Positions 33,365 through 41,223 of a stretch of 64,000 nt of DNA are shown here, piece by piece. Location: contig NZ_JAMQOJ010000001.1 in the NCBI RefSeq assembly GCF_031626495.1, forward strand, positions 372,001 to 436,000. Reading direction: 5' to 3'. The translations under genes were made by a program, and so were the position numbers. The DNA is from Natrinema sp031626495 (GTDB lineage: Archaea; Halobacteriota; Halobacteria; Halobacteriales; Natrialbaceae). The notes below the pieces were generated by a model, which was not told the origin of the DNA, ran no database searches, and saw nothing but the letters and a program-made list of their open reading frames with translations. The number at the start of each line of letters is the position of its first letter. The first letter of the stretch is position 1.

Positions 33365-33970
33365 TCATGCGAGATCGGCCTCTTCAAACGCCTCATTCAC
33401 GACCTCTGGTGTCGGGGAGTTCAGGTAGGGCTCGATTGCTTGGAATGAATCCCACCCGCCAATAGCCATCACGACGCGGGGATTCATTTGTTCATCAACG
33501 AGCAGTCTCTGAGCGAAGCGGCGTCGAAGGTCGTGGCTACTGACGTAGAGATAATCGTCGTCACCAGTCTGTTCAGCTGCGCGTTCAGCGGTGCGCTTGA
33601 CGACGTGTCGTACGCCGCGCTCAGACAGATTAATTAGCGGTTCATGTCGACCAATGTCCTCAGCGGTCTGGAACCGATGAATGTCGCCTTCGACATCACG
33701 AGGTAGATAGGCATCCCGGGGTTTCCCACCGGTACCGGTCGTGTCCTTGCCCTCGGGCACCCGGACCCGGTAGTGTTCACCATCGTCTGTCCGCTTCACA
33801 TGTTTCGGCCGAACCTGCGGAATTTCGAAGGCACGAAGCCCAACATACCCGCCCAACTGGATGATTAAGTCGTCTCGATGACTCGTAGCAGCACGACGTA
33901 GTTCTCGCAGTTCTTCGTCGGTCATCCAGACCTTGTACTCGTCTTGTTTTGCTGTCGCCTCGAGTCGCAT
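33365..33970 (-). CDS. Short tyrosine recombinase lacking N-terminal domain
   Basis: A 201-aa XerC/D-type catalytic domain: Arg46 (GLRAFEI), HxxR at 146-149 (SSHDLRRRF), a Trp in GGWDSF in place of the third conserved His, and the nucleophile Tyr182 (EPYLNSPT). The N-terminal SAM-like core-binding domain is missing, so the protein begins with EYKVWMTDEELREL, as many haloarchaeal solo catalytic recombinases do. It is distinct from the full-length integrase near the right end and could mark an older or nested element, or an inversion function. Confidence 0.85.
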   Translation of the reverse strand: MRLEATAKQDEYKVWMTDEELRELRRAATSHRDDLIIQLGGYVGLRAFEIPQVRPKHVKRTDDGEHYRVRVPEGKDTTGTGGKPRDAYLPRDVEGDIHRFQTAEDIGRHEPLINLSERGVRHVVKRTAERAAEQTGDDDYLYVSSHDLRRRFAQRLLVDEQMNPRVVMAIGGWDSFQAIEPYLNSPTPEVVNEAFEEADLA

Positions 33971-34183
33971 TGTGGTTTGTTAGAACAAGTATTCACTAAA
34001 TTGTCTGGATGTCGCCTCAATCGACCCCTTGTCGCGGGGGATTACCGTATCTTGTTTCCGACTTGTCCAAGAAGTCGGCAATGAATCGAGAGTAGGTTGA
34101 GTTAGGGGGATTCTCACTGCCTTCATCTAACCAACAATGACTGAATCGAGACTTTATTTTTCTGGACTGATAAGGCGACTCCA

Positions 34184-34999
34184 ATGACAGATGAAAATCC
34201 ATTTGAAGGGGTGAAAAGCGCAGAAGAGGTGTTCAACGAACTCAATCAGCAGTTCCAAGAAATAGACGATGTAGATGCTCTTGAAATACAGAGGAATCTA
34301 CTGAGTAACTCCCCTGTAGTCGAAGATGACGAAGGAAAATATACAGTAGCACATCTAACTCTCGCCCAGAAATTCCTTGAGATCACTCGAGGGGAAAAGC
34401 AAATAGAACGATGGTGGGACGAGTATGCTGATCAGCTTGACCCAGATGACTTTCCAGATCATGCCCATCCTCAGCGCCTTGCTGCTATGGGCCGGAAAAC
34501 CGAGAAACGGAAAGAACTCGCCGATGATATAATATTGTTGTTTAGCTTGGGCCAGGAGGTGATTGATCAGCACATGGTTCAGTTATGCATTACTGAGCTC
34601 TCCAGTAGTGCTCCGTCTGATCTCGACCAAGAACGAACTATGGAAAACGGAGATATAAAAGAACACGCAAGTGATCTGAAAGACGAAATAACTCAGAATA
34701 CAGATACTGAAAAGATTGCTCGTGAAAAATTCTCGCGGATACAGAGAGAAAAGTATCTCTACTATAGAGGAGTTATTGATAAGACGTTACACGACAGGTT
34801 ACAAGACATTCGTACGAACATTCGTAATTCCCTCATTCACAATGTTGATGACCGCCACACATTGGATCCCGTCAAGAACATAGAACGGGACTGTAGAGAT
34901 TGTATTGGTGTTATCAATCGGCTTAGCAGAATTGAACAGGATGAAATCGCGATACCGGTTTCTCGGTCTTCGGGAGAAACAATCGTATTTGACCCCTGA
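34184..34999 (+). CDS. HEPN-like protein (putative RNase), AT-rich
   Basis: A 271-aa, mainly helical protein. Near its C-terminal end it has RNSLIHN, where Arg214 and His219 match the Rx4-6H ribonuclease motif of HEPN domains, in a context (LQDIRTNIRNSLIHNVDDRHTLD) typical for that helix. The preceding part is coiled-coil rich (RKTEKRKELADDIILLFSLGQEVIDQ). HEPN RNases are common effectors in abortive-infection and toxin-antitoxin systems. The gene has clearly lower G+C than chromosomal genes here, pointing to recent transfer. No nucleotidyltransferase (MNT) partner is adjacent. Confidence 0.55.
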   Translation: MTDENPFEGVKSAEEVFNELNQQFQEIDDVDALEIQRNLLSNSPVVEDDEGKYTVAHLTLAQKFLEITRGEKQIERWWDEYADQLDPDDFPDHAHPQRLAAMGRKTEKRKELADDIILLFSLGQEVIDQHMVQLCITELSSSAPSDLDQERTMENGDIKEHASDLKDEITQNTDTEKIAREKFSRIQREKYLYYRGVIDKTLHDRLQDIRTNIRNSLIHNVDDRHTLDPVKNIERDCRDCIGVINRLSRIEQDEIAIPVSRSSGETIVFDP

Positions 35000-35099
35000 T
35001 CACAGTCTAATTGACGTGTCTCTATGTCAGATGGGTATTTTCCGTTCAGAATATTCCTATGGGGTCAAACTTATTTGATAACACTCCGATAGATAGTGT

Positions 35100-35513
35100 A
35101 TGCCACGACCCGCTGAGGCGAGTGCTTCAATTGCTGAAGACGCCTTTGAGGGGACGATCATAGCTCTCCTCCTAATACCTACTTTTCAGACCATCTTTCT
35201 GAAGATGGCAGGGGCATTTCAGACAATGCCCTCTGCTGAAAACGCCTTCATTGACCCGGCAGGATATGCGCTCATGATGGTTGGTGCCCTCGGCCTATTC
35301 AGCATTGGATTAACAATCGTATCAGTTGTTGGGTCATATGTCATAGCAGGCATTCCCGGTGTTGTAGCATATTTTGTGTTTGACTTGCTCGTGGCGGCTA
35401 TACTGAATTCAATCACAATTGCTGCGCTGCTATTCGTGGTTGGAATACCAACCTTCGCCTTTCTGATTTGGATGAACCAGCGATTCAGGCAACCAACCTA
35501 CAGACGCCGATAA
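35100..35513 (+). CDS. Membrane protein of a putative defence cassette
   Basis: A 137-aa protein with about four transmembrane helices (residues 18-35, 55-75, 77-105 and 106-128) and short N- and C-terminal polar tails. The region GTIIALLLIPTFQTIFLKMAG starts the membrane part. No family is recognised. The following gene begins inside its 3' end, with a 46-bp overlap, so the two are co-transcribed and probably act together. Confidence 0.55.
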   Translation: MPRPAEASASIAEDAFEGTIIALLLIPTFQTIFLKMAGAFQTMPSAENAFIDPAGYALMMVGALGLFSIGLTIVSVVGSYVIAGIPGVVAYFVFDLLVAAILNSITIAALLFVVGIPTFAFLIWMNQRFRQPTYRRR

Positions 35514-36847
35514 GTTGTCGCGATTTTATTGCGATCCAATGCCCAGACAGTCCGCTTCCTGGTCGACGGGCGTCAATACAAGAATGGTCTCGACGGCTTT
35601 TCGTAGAGTGTCTATCTACTGACCGTATGGATATTGAACTCGCTGCAATTGTGCGGTTCGACTTTTGCGAAGCCTCCTCCGAGGAATCCCTCGAAGACCA
35701 GCTGTCGCAGGTGTATGGTGAAGAGGGTGACCGATATGGAGGACCAATCATGGGCACTGGTGGAACTTGGCGACGTACGATTTATTCGGCGGATGGAGAT
35801 TCATTCGACGATCTTCCTGCCTTCGACGAGGTATTCACCCTAATTGAACCAGACTGTCGTCATATTCTGGATGTCACCACAGTCGCAATTCTCTCTGACT
35901 CTCAGATTAGCGACCTCACAGAACAGGAGTCCTCGCGGACTCACGTCGTTCAGAACGAACTGATGGACTCACTGAATTGGATTTCCGAGTCTATACCTAG
36001 TATTGCAGATACCGACCGCAGAGACCCTCCGACAGCCTTCTACATAGAACCGAGCGAAAAGCAGGAAATCGGTGTTGAAGGCGGGTCTCTTGAGACTGAG
36101 GCAGTTCATGAGTTTCTTGAAGGACATCAAACGCTCCTCGGAAAGTTCCAGTTCTTACTCGGCCATCCAATCGAATTCGCCGGAGAAGACCTTATCACAC
36201 CCCAGTCATCGGGTGCCGACGGCGTCCGGAACTTGACGGTTCTCAATACCACCGCATCCTACGAGCAACAGGAAACAGAACCATGGGGTCCTTCGTGGCT
36301 TCGTCGTATTGAGGGCGTTCTTAAGCCGTATTTCCGAGCCGATGACTGGCTACGTCACCGACGGGATTTGATCGCAGATATTGATCAGGAGACGCATGGT
36401 ATAAACGATGTTCTCAATCAGGATGCGGACGGTGTGGAAGCAGCTCTCTCGTCAGAGGAAGAACTCGAACAACTTCGTCGGGAATGGACGGACATCTACA
36501 CGAAACTCGTTGATGAGGTTACTGTACTACGGGAGGAAACTAGTTGGTTAGATGATGAGGAACGAAATGGTACGGTTTCAATATCTCCCCCAGCAGTGCC
36601 CGAACAGCAAGTTTCGATGTTCGATTCCTATGACGAACATCTGCGAGAGCTGTTTACCATAGCCGAGAACGACCTCGATCGAGTAGGCGCCAAACTAGAT
36701 CGAATCTCGCAATTCATCCACGATACTGTAGCGGCCCGGACAGCTTCAGCTAACATGGATCTCCAGAAGGATGTGAAGAATCTCACAATCGTAATGACGG
36801 TACTGACAATCGTCCTTGCTGTTCTGAGCTTGGTACAGTTCCTTTAG
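35468..36847 (+). CDS. C-tail-anchored protein with CorA-like architecture
   Basis: A 459-aa protein: a soluble alpha/beta region (residues 50-270), a long coiled coil (330-430) including ENDLDRVGAKLDRISQFIHD, and one C-terminal transmembrane helix (NLTIVMTVLTIVLAVLSLVQF). A long stalk helix ending in a membrane helix resembles CorA-type channels, but the GMN loop and second helix are missing; the likeness is architectural only. I kept the ATG at 35468, overlapping the previous gene; MDIELAAIV at 35627 is an alternative start. The next membrane gene begins 4 bp after the stop. Confidence 0.55.
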   Translation: MDEPAIQATNLQTPISCRDFIAIQCPDSPLPGRRASIQEWSRRLFVECLSTDRMDIELAAIVRFDFCEASSEESLEDQLSQVYGEEGDRYGGPIMGTGGTWRRTIYSADGDSFDDLPAFDEVFTLIEPDCRHILDVTTVAILSDSQISDLTEQESSRTHVVQNELMDSLNWISESIPSIADTDRRDPPTAFYIEPSEKQEIGVEGGSLETEAVHEFLEGHQTLLGKFQFLLGHPIEFAGEDLITPQSSGADGVRNLTVLNTTASYEQQETEPWGPSWLRRIEGVLKPYFRADDWLRHRRDLIADIDQETHGINDVLNQDADGVEAALSSEEELEQLRREWTDIYTKLVDEVTVLREETSWLDDEERNGTVSISPPAVPEQQVSMFDSYDEHLRELFTIAENDLDRVGAKLDRISQFIHDTVAARTASANMDLQKDVKNLTIVMTVLTIVLAVLSLVQFL

Positions 36848-36851
36848 ACCA

Positions 36852-37253
36852 GTGCTGAATTCCAGCACTCACATTTATGTATACTTCCCGTTAATTACAA
36901 AGAAAGTGCGAGGCCTCTTGAGTCTGTTCAGGAAAGCCAAGGGAGACTATCGAAACAATGCGAGCGCAGCATACACGCATGGCCTGAGAATCCTCAGCTT
37001 CTGGGGTATGCTTGCTCTTGTAGTGGTTTCATTGCTAGCTATGGAGGGTGTTATCGCACCGTCACAAGCGGTACAAGCGTTTGCTTACGCTGGTTTGATG
37101 TTTTTCTTTGATTTCGCTCTCCTCAGTGACTTCGCCTTGTTATTACGGTTTGCTGGACCCGAGCTATTCGGCGTACTCGGATTTTCGAGTGTCCTCGCTA
37201 TCGTAAGAGGCACGGGCGCACTCTCGATTGCGCTTCGATGGTGGCGTTCTTAG
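36852..37253 (+). CDS. Three-helix membrane protein of the same cassette
   Basis: A 133-aa protein with a basic N-terminal region (ITKKVRGLLSLFRKAKGDYR) and three hydrophobic helices (about 46-66, 73-98 and 105-128), ending RWWRS. No enzyme motif is seen. It follows the CorA-like gene by 4 bp and precedes the GIY-YIG gene by about 90 bp. A role as membrane partner of the neighbouring proteins is inferred from spacing only. Confidence 0.5.
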   Translation: MLNSSTHIYVYFPLITKKVRGLLSLFRKAKGDYRNNASAAYTHGLRILSFWGMLALVVVSLLAMEGVIAPSQAVQAFAYAGLMFFFDFALLSDFALLLRFAGPELFGVLGFSSVLAIVRGTGALSIALRWWRS

Positions 37254-37341
37254 TCACTCATCCTATGCTTATCCCTTAAAACACCGGACTCGATTAGAGG
37301 CTTAGTAAAGTTGAAATCAGCCCCACCGCGAGTGTGCGATA

Positions 37342-38685
37342 ATGGATACACCGCTGTGGCAACTTGACGAGAATGAAATCCGTTCCCGTTCTCGTAAACG
37401 GATGCACGACCTCACACACGACACTTCTGGTGATTTCTTTGTTTATGTCCTAGAGTGCGAGCCTGAAATCAGGCTGCGAAAGGAGATTGAGGCATATGAT
37501 GGGAAAGGAATCGTAGAAGCAGTGCAGGAGGGGAAAGATGCATGGCTGGATTACCCTGCGAAAATTCGACCGCCGATAGGGGATCACCAGTCGAACTTTC
37601 CAAATTGGGTCGAACAAGCGGTCGAAGCGGACGAAGTCTACTATGTTGGCCAAACATTGGACCCTGTTGACCGAATCGCTGAACACGCAACTGGCGGGGA
37701 TAACTCAGCGTATGCAACCCGCCTCTTCCCACCAAAATCGATTATTCACATGGAACGGGTTCAGGACAGAGAGGAGGCCAAAGCGCTTGAGGACCTGATT
37801 GCGCAGGTCATCAGTTTCGGTTGTGAAATTGAAAGCGAGCACTATACTGGGTACGGCAGCGTCCCTGAACGGTTACACGAGCGATTAGAGAAGTTTGCTG
37901 ATCCAGATGGTCCCGAGTTAGAGATTGAAAATGGCCGTAACCTCGCTACGTTCCATGCTGCGCCCAATGATTACTGGACGTTCTATCTCATGAGTTATAT
38001 TACTGAACTTCCGAGCCCGATGGCTCCCTGGGACACTCATGAAGAATTCGATGCATATCCCATTGAGGAATCAATAGTCGTCGATTGGTATCTGACATCT
38101 CTAGAATCCGCTGCAAGAGCCAGTTCCTTCCAGTATCAAGAGGACCTACTCATGAAGCACATTGAAAAATTTGAGGAGTGGTTGGAGTCGTCCGATGAGT
38201 ACCCCGAACGGGGGGACCCAGAAGACAACTACTGGGATGCCGATGAGGGAATCGACTCGACAGAGGAAGGTAAGCAGTATTTTTGGCAATTACACGAAAT
38301 AGCGCAAGAATGGATTGTCGAGCCATTCCTTGCTGAGTACCGCGAGGAAACCCGATCGATGCATCCATCCCCCCTACGGTTTGCGTACAGCGATAAATCA
38401 CCAAATGTTTCTCTCAAATCTGGACCGGAGGGTAGTACGTTGACCTCCTCTGAGCAGGGTGGCAAAAAAGGTACGTCCACAGAGCCGTTGACTAATGAAG
38501 AACGAGCTCGGTTAGAGGACGTCATCGAACTAGCGCCTACATCGAATGGTGAGCTTCAGGATAGGTGGGGTTTCGACGAGAGTGCTGATGTCCATCACTA
38601 TTTAGAGGATCATCTCTCAGAATGGTACTATCGAGACGCAGATAGTCGAATTCGGCCGACTGACGACGCTGAAGATCAATTATAG
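37342..38685 (+). CDS. Divergent GIY-YIG nuclease-like protein
   Basis: A 447-aa protein. An N-terminal GIY-YIG-like domain is visible as VYVL at 34-37, YYVGQT at 100-105, Arg111 and His115 (RIAEHATGG), and Glu150 in KALEDLI, which is the usual order of catalytic residues (Tyr/Tyr/Arg/Glu). The 60-residue insertion between the GIY and YIG strands is unusual. The rest (160-447) is unfamiliar: a Trp-rich helical part and a C-terminal segment (NEERARLEDVIELAPTSNGELQDRWGF) like a winged-helix. AT-rich composition marks it as acquired. It probably cuts nucleic acid, with the upstream membrane genes as partners. Confidence 0.6.
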   Translation: MDTPLWQLDENEIRSRSRKRMHDLTHDTSGDFFVYVLECEPEIRLRKEIEAYDGKGIVEAVQEGKDAWLDYPAKIRPPIGDHQSNFPNWVEQAVEADEVYYVGQTLDPVDRIAEHATGGDNSAYATRLFPPKSIIHMERVQDREEAKALEDLIAQVISFGCEIESEHYTGYGSVPERLHERLEKFADPDGPELEIENGRNLATFHAAPNDYWTFYLMSYITELPSPMAPWDTHEEFDAYPIEESIVVDWYLTSLESAARASSFQYQEDLLMKHIEKFEEWLESSDEYPERGDPEDNYWDADEGIDSTEEGKQYFWQLHEIAQEWIVEPFLAEYREETRSMHPSPLRFAYSDKSPNVSLKSGPEGSTLTSSEQGGKKGTSTEPLTNEERARLEDVIELAPTSNGELQDRWGFDESADVHHYLEDHLSEWYYRDADSRIRPTDDAEDQL

Positions 38686-38776
38686 TTGTACTTAGTTATA
38701 TTCCTAGCTGAACTCCCAAACACTTCGTACCCGTTCCCAGCGGATGTTTGCGCAACACGCTCAGCCAGACTCATGC

Positions 38777-39055
38777 TTATTCACTGGTAGACTCTGTGCT
38801 GCTATCGCTGTCGAACAATTCGTCAAGTGGTCGAGGCCCATCCGTCTCGGGAGGGTCGACTGGATCGTTATCGAACAGTGTGTCTGGAGCGGATGGCTCC
38901 TCAATCCCCTCGGCTAGCGCAGCATCGAGTCTCTCAACAGCGTCCTCTGTCGGCGCACGCAGAGTCTCATCGAGATCAGGAGCATCTGATACAGCAGCAA
39001 GTACCGCACGCACGCGTCGCGTTCGATCCTCTAGTGATTCGTCAGAGGAGTCCAT
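38777..39055 (-). CDS. Small acidic protein downstream of integrase
   Basis: A 92-aa acidic protein (MDSSDESLEDRTRRVRAVLAAV...), with two short amphipathic helices and a disordered Pro/Asp/Glu tail. It starts 42 bp after the integrase stop on the same strand and is probably its operon partner. It could be an excision or directionality factor by position, but it has no recognisable DNA-binding domain. Confidence 0.5.
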   Translation of the reverse strand: MDSSDESLEDRTRRVRAVLAAVSDAPDLDETLRAPTEDAVERLDAALAEGIEEPSAPDTLFDNDPVDPPETDGPRPLDELFDSDSSTESTSE

Positions 39056-39097
39056 ATCTGGGACAAATACGACGGGAAGGATAAGATAAGGGGTTAG

Positions 39098-40120
39098 TTA
39101 GACCGAGTCAAGGTAGTCTCGCCGCTGTTCCATGCGTTCTCGTTTAGAGCGTTTGTCGTAGTGCTCGTCCAATACGTCCTTGGTCACGTTCATCCGGTCG
39201 CTAACGACCTCAGTCGGCACATCCTGGGTTAGCCAGTGCGTGATAGCTCCACGGCGGATTGCGTGTGGCGACCGGGATTCCGGGCATTTCGATGCGCTCA
39301 TCCTACTTTCGACAGCTTCGCAGTCATCGGGATCGCGGCCGACCGGACAATCCTTGCCATACTGGCACGGCCGCGATAGCCTGTACACATACGCACGTAG
39401 CGTATTTTTCGTAATTCGGCCGTATTCAGTCGTAAGAAGGGGATTGCGACCGTAGTCGTCAGTCACATCGTGCCGATGTTCTTCAATATAGTCTTCGATG
39501 AGTAGCGCAGTGTCCGGCGAGATAGCGACTTCTCGCTCTCCACGCTTTCCGTTCTTCAGCGGCGTATCAGTTTCAGGCTGGTGGTGGAGTTCGATGCGGC
39601 AGTCATGTAAGTCGACGTGATCGACGTCGATCGCGCGCGCTGCACCCATGCGACAACCAGTCTCCCACAGGATGCGCAGTAGGACATGATGAATGTTGGC
39701 GTAGTTGTACTTAGCGAGGTAAGCAAGGATGGTTTCCGCACGGTCAGTTGGCAGAATAGCGCCGCTGACGTTGTCCTCACGGTCGACCGTTGGACTCACC
39801 ACTGATTCAGCAACACCATCACGCACGCCATCAAGCGACTCACAGAACCGAAGGAACACCCGCAGGGTGTCCATTTGTGACTTGAGGGTGACCGTGCTCA
39901 CTTGCTGTTTGCGGAACAGCTTGAAGCGCTGGATGTCCCGGCCGCTGACATCGTTGAGGTTGTCGATGTCCTCGCGTTCGCACCACTCGATAAAGCGCTC
40001 CAGTCGGTATCCGTGTGACTGCAACGTTGCGTCGGATACCTCATCGCGACGGTCGGCCTCATACAGTTCTACAGCTTCCCGAGGAGTCAGGGGTTCGAGT
40101 CGATCGTTGGGGTTCGACAT
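39098..40120 (-). CDS. int: Tyrosine integrase of the element
   Basis: A 340-aa XerC/D-type recombinase. The N-terminal SAM-like core-binding domain (about 10-105) is followed by the catalytic domain: Arg157 (ETGCRMGAARAI), Lys190/192 (LKNGKRGERE), HxxR at 286-289 (SPHAIRRGAI), Arg309 at the usual His/Trp position, and Tyr321 (LDEHYDKRS). An inserted Cys cluster (CQYGKDC...C...C, 252-279) may bind zinc, a feature known in haloarchaeal integrases. The gene ends about 145 bp from the right attachment copy, so this enzyme most likely integrated the element at tRNA-Pro. Confidence 0.93.
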   Translation of the reverse strand: MSNPNDRLEPLTPREAVELYEADRRDEVSDATLQSHGYRLERFIEWCEREDIDNLNDVSGRDIQRFKLFRKQQVSTVTLKSQMDTLRVFLRFCESLDGVRDGVAESVVSPTVDREDNVSGAILPTDRAETILAYLAKYNYANIHHVLLRILWETGCRMGAARAIDVDHVDLHDCRIELHHQPETDTPLKNGKRGEREVAISPDTALLIEDYIEEHRHDVTDDYGRNPLLTTEYGRITKNTLRAYVYRLSRPCQYGKDCPVGRDPDDCEAVESRMSASKCPESRSPHAIRRGAITHWLTQDVPTEVVSDRMNVTKDVLDEHYDKRSKRERMEQRRDYLDSV

Positions 40121-40207
40121 GTGTAGTCCTCGGCGCGAGGATAGTGGCGCGCGGCCCGGCGTTCCCCTGCGTCAGGCGGCCGCGGTGGCCCAACTGGTGG
40201 AAGCGCA

Positions 40208-40226
40208 GCGGTCGCGAAGCGACCGC
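40208..40226. repeat. Perfect hairpin next to the right attachment site
   Basis: An 8-bp perfect stem, gcggtcgc/gcgaccgc, with loop gaa lies 38 bp inside the right copy of the attachment core and upstream of the integrase gene. It may be an integrase arm site or structure; function is unproven. Confidence 0.5.
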
Positions 40227-40263
40227 GAGAACCGCGAAACCGCTCTTACGGTAGCGCCGGTGT

Positions 40264-40281
40264 AATCTGCGCCGGCCCACT
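40264..40281 (+). other. Right attachment site copy
   Basis: Identical over 18 bp to the tRNA-Pro 3' end (aatctgcgccggcccact). No other tRNA part is present here, so this is the copy generated by integration. Confidence 0.88.
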
Positions 40282-40332
40282 GGATACATATACCTTTTCA
40301 CCTTTCCTTACACTTAGCGGCCGCTCTACGGG

Positions 40333-40572
40333 GTGGTCAGCGTGACGGTCACCCCGTGGCCGTCGGTCGACAACTCGACCTGTCGGCACTGTGATGATTA
40401 CGTCACTGACCGATTCCGTCGCATCTTCCGTGACGACGACGATCGCGCCCACCGCTGTGGTGGTTGCGATACCTACGCGCGACTGAGCCGTGGCTCTGCA
40501 GTTGGCGTCGACGTGGCGATCCCAGATCCGGAAACGTCGCTCGGCCGCCACGGCGGTGAGGCCGATGCGTGA
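40333..40572 (+). CDS. DUF7563-like zinc-finger protein
   Basis: A 79-aa protein with CRHCDDYVTDRFRRIFRDDD followed by HRCGGCDTY, a CxxC...CxxC zinc ribbon. The segment matches the haloarchaeal DUF7563 family (by memory), which has a zinc ribbon around a VSERFARVF-like core. It is the first of four chained ORFs (40333, 40565, 41104, 41220) whose stops and starts overlap. It lies just outside the right attachment copy, and such genes are frequent in haloarchaeal plasmids and viruses. Confidence 0.65.
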   Translation: MVSVTVTPWPSVDNSTCRHCDDYVTDRFRRIFRDDDDRAHRCGGCDTYARLSRGSAVGVDVAIPDPETSLGRHGGEADA

Positions 40573-41107
40573 CGAGTTCGTTCCGGCGAGTCGGCTGTAC
40601 GATGTCGAGAGCCGGACGCCCATCGCCCATCCGGCCCATCAAGCGACCGACGCGGACGTTCGGCAGGCGTTTGAGGAGCGGGAAGCTCAAGCTGACGGTG
40701 AGCAGTTCTCAAGAAAATCAATTCGGTACTGCCACAGCCTCTACGGGCTATTTACTGAAGAACGATTTTGCTGCAACAGCGATTTCTCACAATCGTGTTT
40801 CAGGAGAAGTTCGACGAGTATCGAGTATTTCTCCCAGGGCCTGCAAGGGTTCGTCGTTCTCGAGATACGTAGTAACGTCATCACGAATCGGACTCGGGAC
40901 CAGATCTCGCTCGAGATATTCAATGACGACCGCTTCTGCCTGTCCTTCTACGGTTCTTCTCGGCGGCGTCATTCTCATTCTTCGCCTGAGACAAGAGATG
41001 CGAGGACGAAGAAACTATTGGCCATCTCCAATGGTTCGAAGTCCGATTCCGCCGATAGCGAGAATCAATCGATAGGTTCTGAGCGTGAAAGCGGTGGTTC
41101 TCTATGA
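40565..41107 (+). CDS. Chimeric ORF with virus/plasmid-like N-terminus
   Basis: A 180-aa frame starting MRDEFVPASRLYDVESR, overlapping the previous gene by 8 bp, and ending in ATGA with the next. The first 50 residues (to ADGEQFSRK) and the last 30 (SKSDSADSENQSIGSERES) look like native acidic protein. The middle (about 60-140) is Ser/Arg/Cys-rich and antiparallel to a better minus-strand frame at 40787-40978, so an inserted fragment probably interrupts the original gene. Confidence 0.35.
   Translation: MRDEFVPASRLYDVESRTPIAHPAHQATDADVRQAFEEREAQADGEQFSRKSIRYCHSLYGLFTEERFCCNSDFSQSCFRRSSTSIEYFSQGLQGFVVLEIRSNVITNRTRDQISLEIFNDDRFCLSFYGSSRRRHSHSSPETRDARTKKLLAISNGSKSDSADSENQSIGSERESGGSL
40787..40978 (-). 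CDS. Possible small acidic protein or fragment
   Basis: A 63-aa minus-strand frame, MRMTPPRRTVEGQAEAVV followed by IEYLERDLVPSPIRDDVTTY and LENDEPLQALGEILDTRR. Acidic composition and a regular helix pattern are better than those of the opposing plus-strand frame. It may be an intact small gene or the piece inserted into the ORF at 40565. No family is assigned. Confidence 0.4.
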   Translation of the reverse strand: MRMTPPRRTVEGQAEAVVIEYLERDLVPSPIRDDVTTYLENDEPLQALGEILDTRRTSPETRL

Positions 41108-41223
41108 ACCGCCTCGTCGAGTCTGACGAGTGCGAGCGCTGCGGTGACCGTGTCGACGTGCTTTGGCGACTCTGTCCGGACTGTACGCGCGCGGTTCGCG
41201 ACGCGTGGGAGGGGCCGCTATGA
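41104..41223 (+). CDS. 39-aa zinc-ribbon miniprotein
   Basis: MNRLVESDECERCGDRV...LCPDCTRAVRDAWEGPL: two CxxC knuckles 16 residues apart make a minimal zinc ribbon. Its ATG overlaps the previous stop (ATGA) and its own stop overlaps the next ATG (ATGA), so it is the third of four chained frames. Such miniproteins are common in haloarchaeal mobile DNA. Confidence 0.6.
   Translation: MNRLVESDECERCGDRVDVLWRLCPDCTRAVRDAWEGPL

Larger units (their letters stand above)
13538..40281. mobile_element. Integrated element (~26.7 kb) in tRNA-Pro
   Basis: The segment is bounded by an exact 18-bp direct repeat, aatctgcgccggcccact, of which one copy is the 3' end of tRNA-Pro(CGG). A complete tyrosine integrase lies just inside the right end. 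Cargo includes a primase-helicase, a winged-helix gene, a restriction-modification-like run with its own TBP, further nuclease-like and HEPN-like proteins, and unknown membrane proteins. Parts, particularly 34-38.7 kb and 24.5-26.5 kb, are clearly AT-richer than the flanking chromosome. No capsid, terminase or portal gene is recognisable, so it is more like an integrative plasmid or genomic island than a provirus. Confidence 0.9.

Noticed and set aside
34184..34999. Naming the HEPN-like gene as half of a HEPN-MNT toxin-antitoxin pair
   Set aside because: No nucleotidyltransferase-type partner is adjacent, so only the motif match is claimed.
40176..40281. Second tRNA-like gene at the right end
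   Set aside because: It contains a D-arm-like string and the tRNA 3' end, but there is no 5' acceptor partner (gggccgg) and no anticodon arm; only the 18-bp core is real.
13538..40281. Calling the element a provirus
   Set aside because: No capsid, portal, terminase, protease or tail gene is recognisable; primase-helicase and integrase alone also occur in integrative plasmids.
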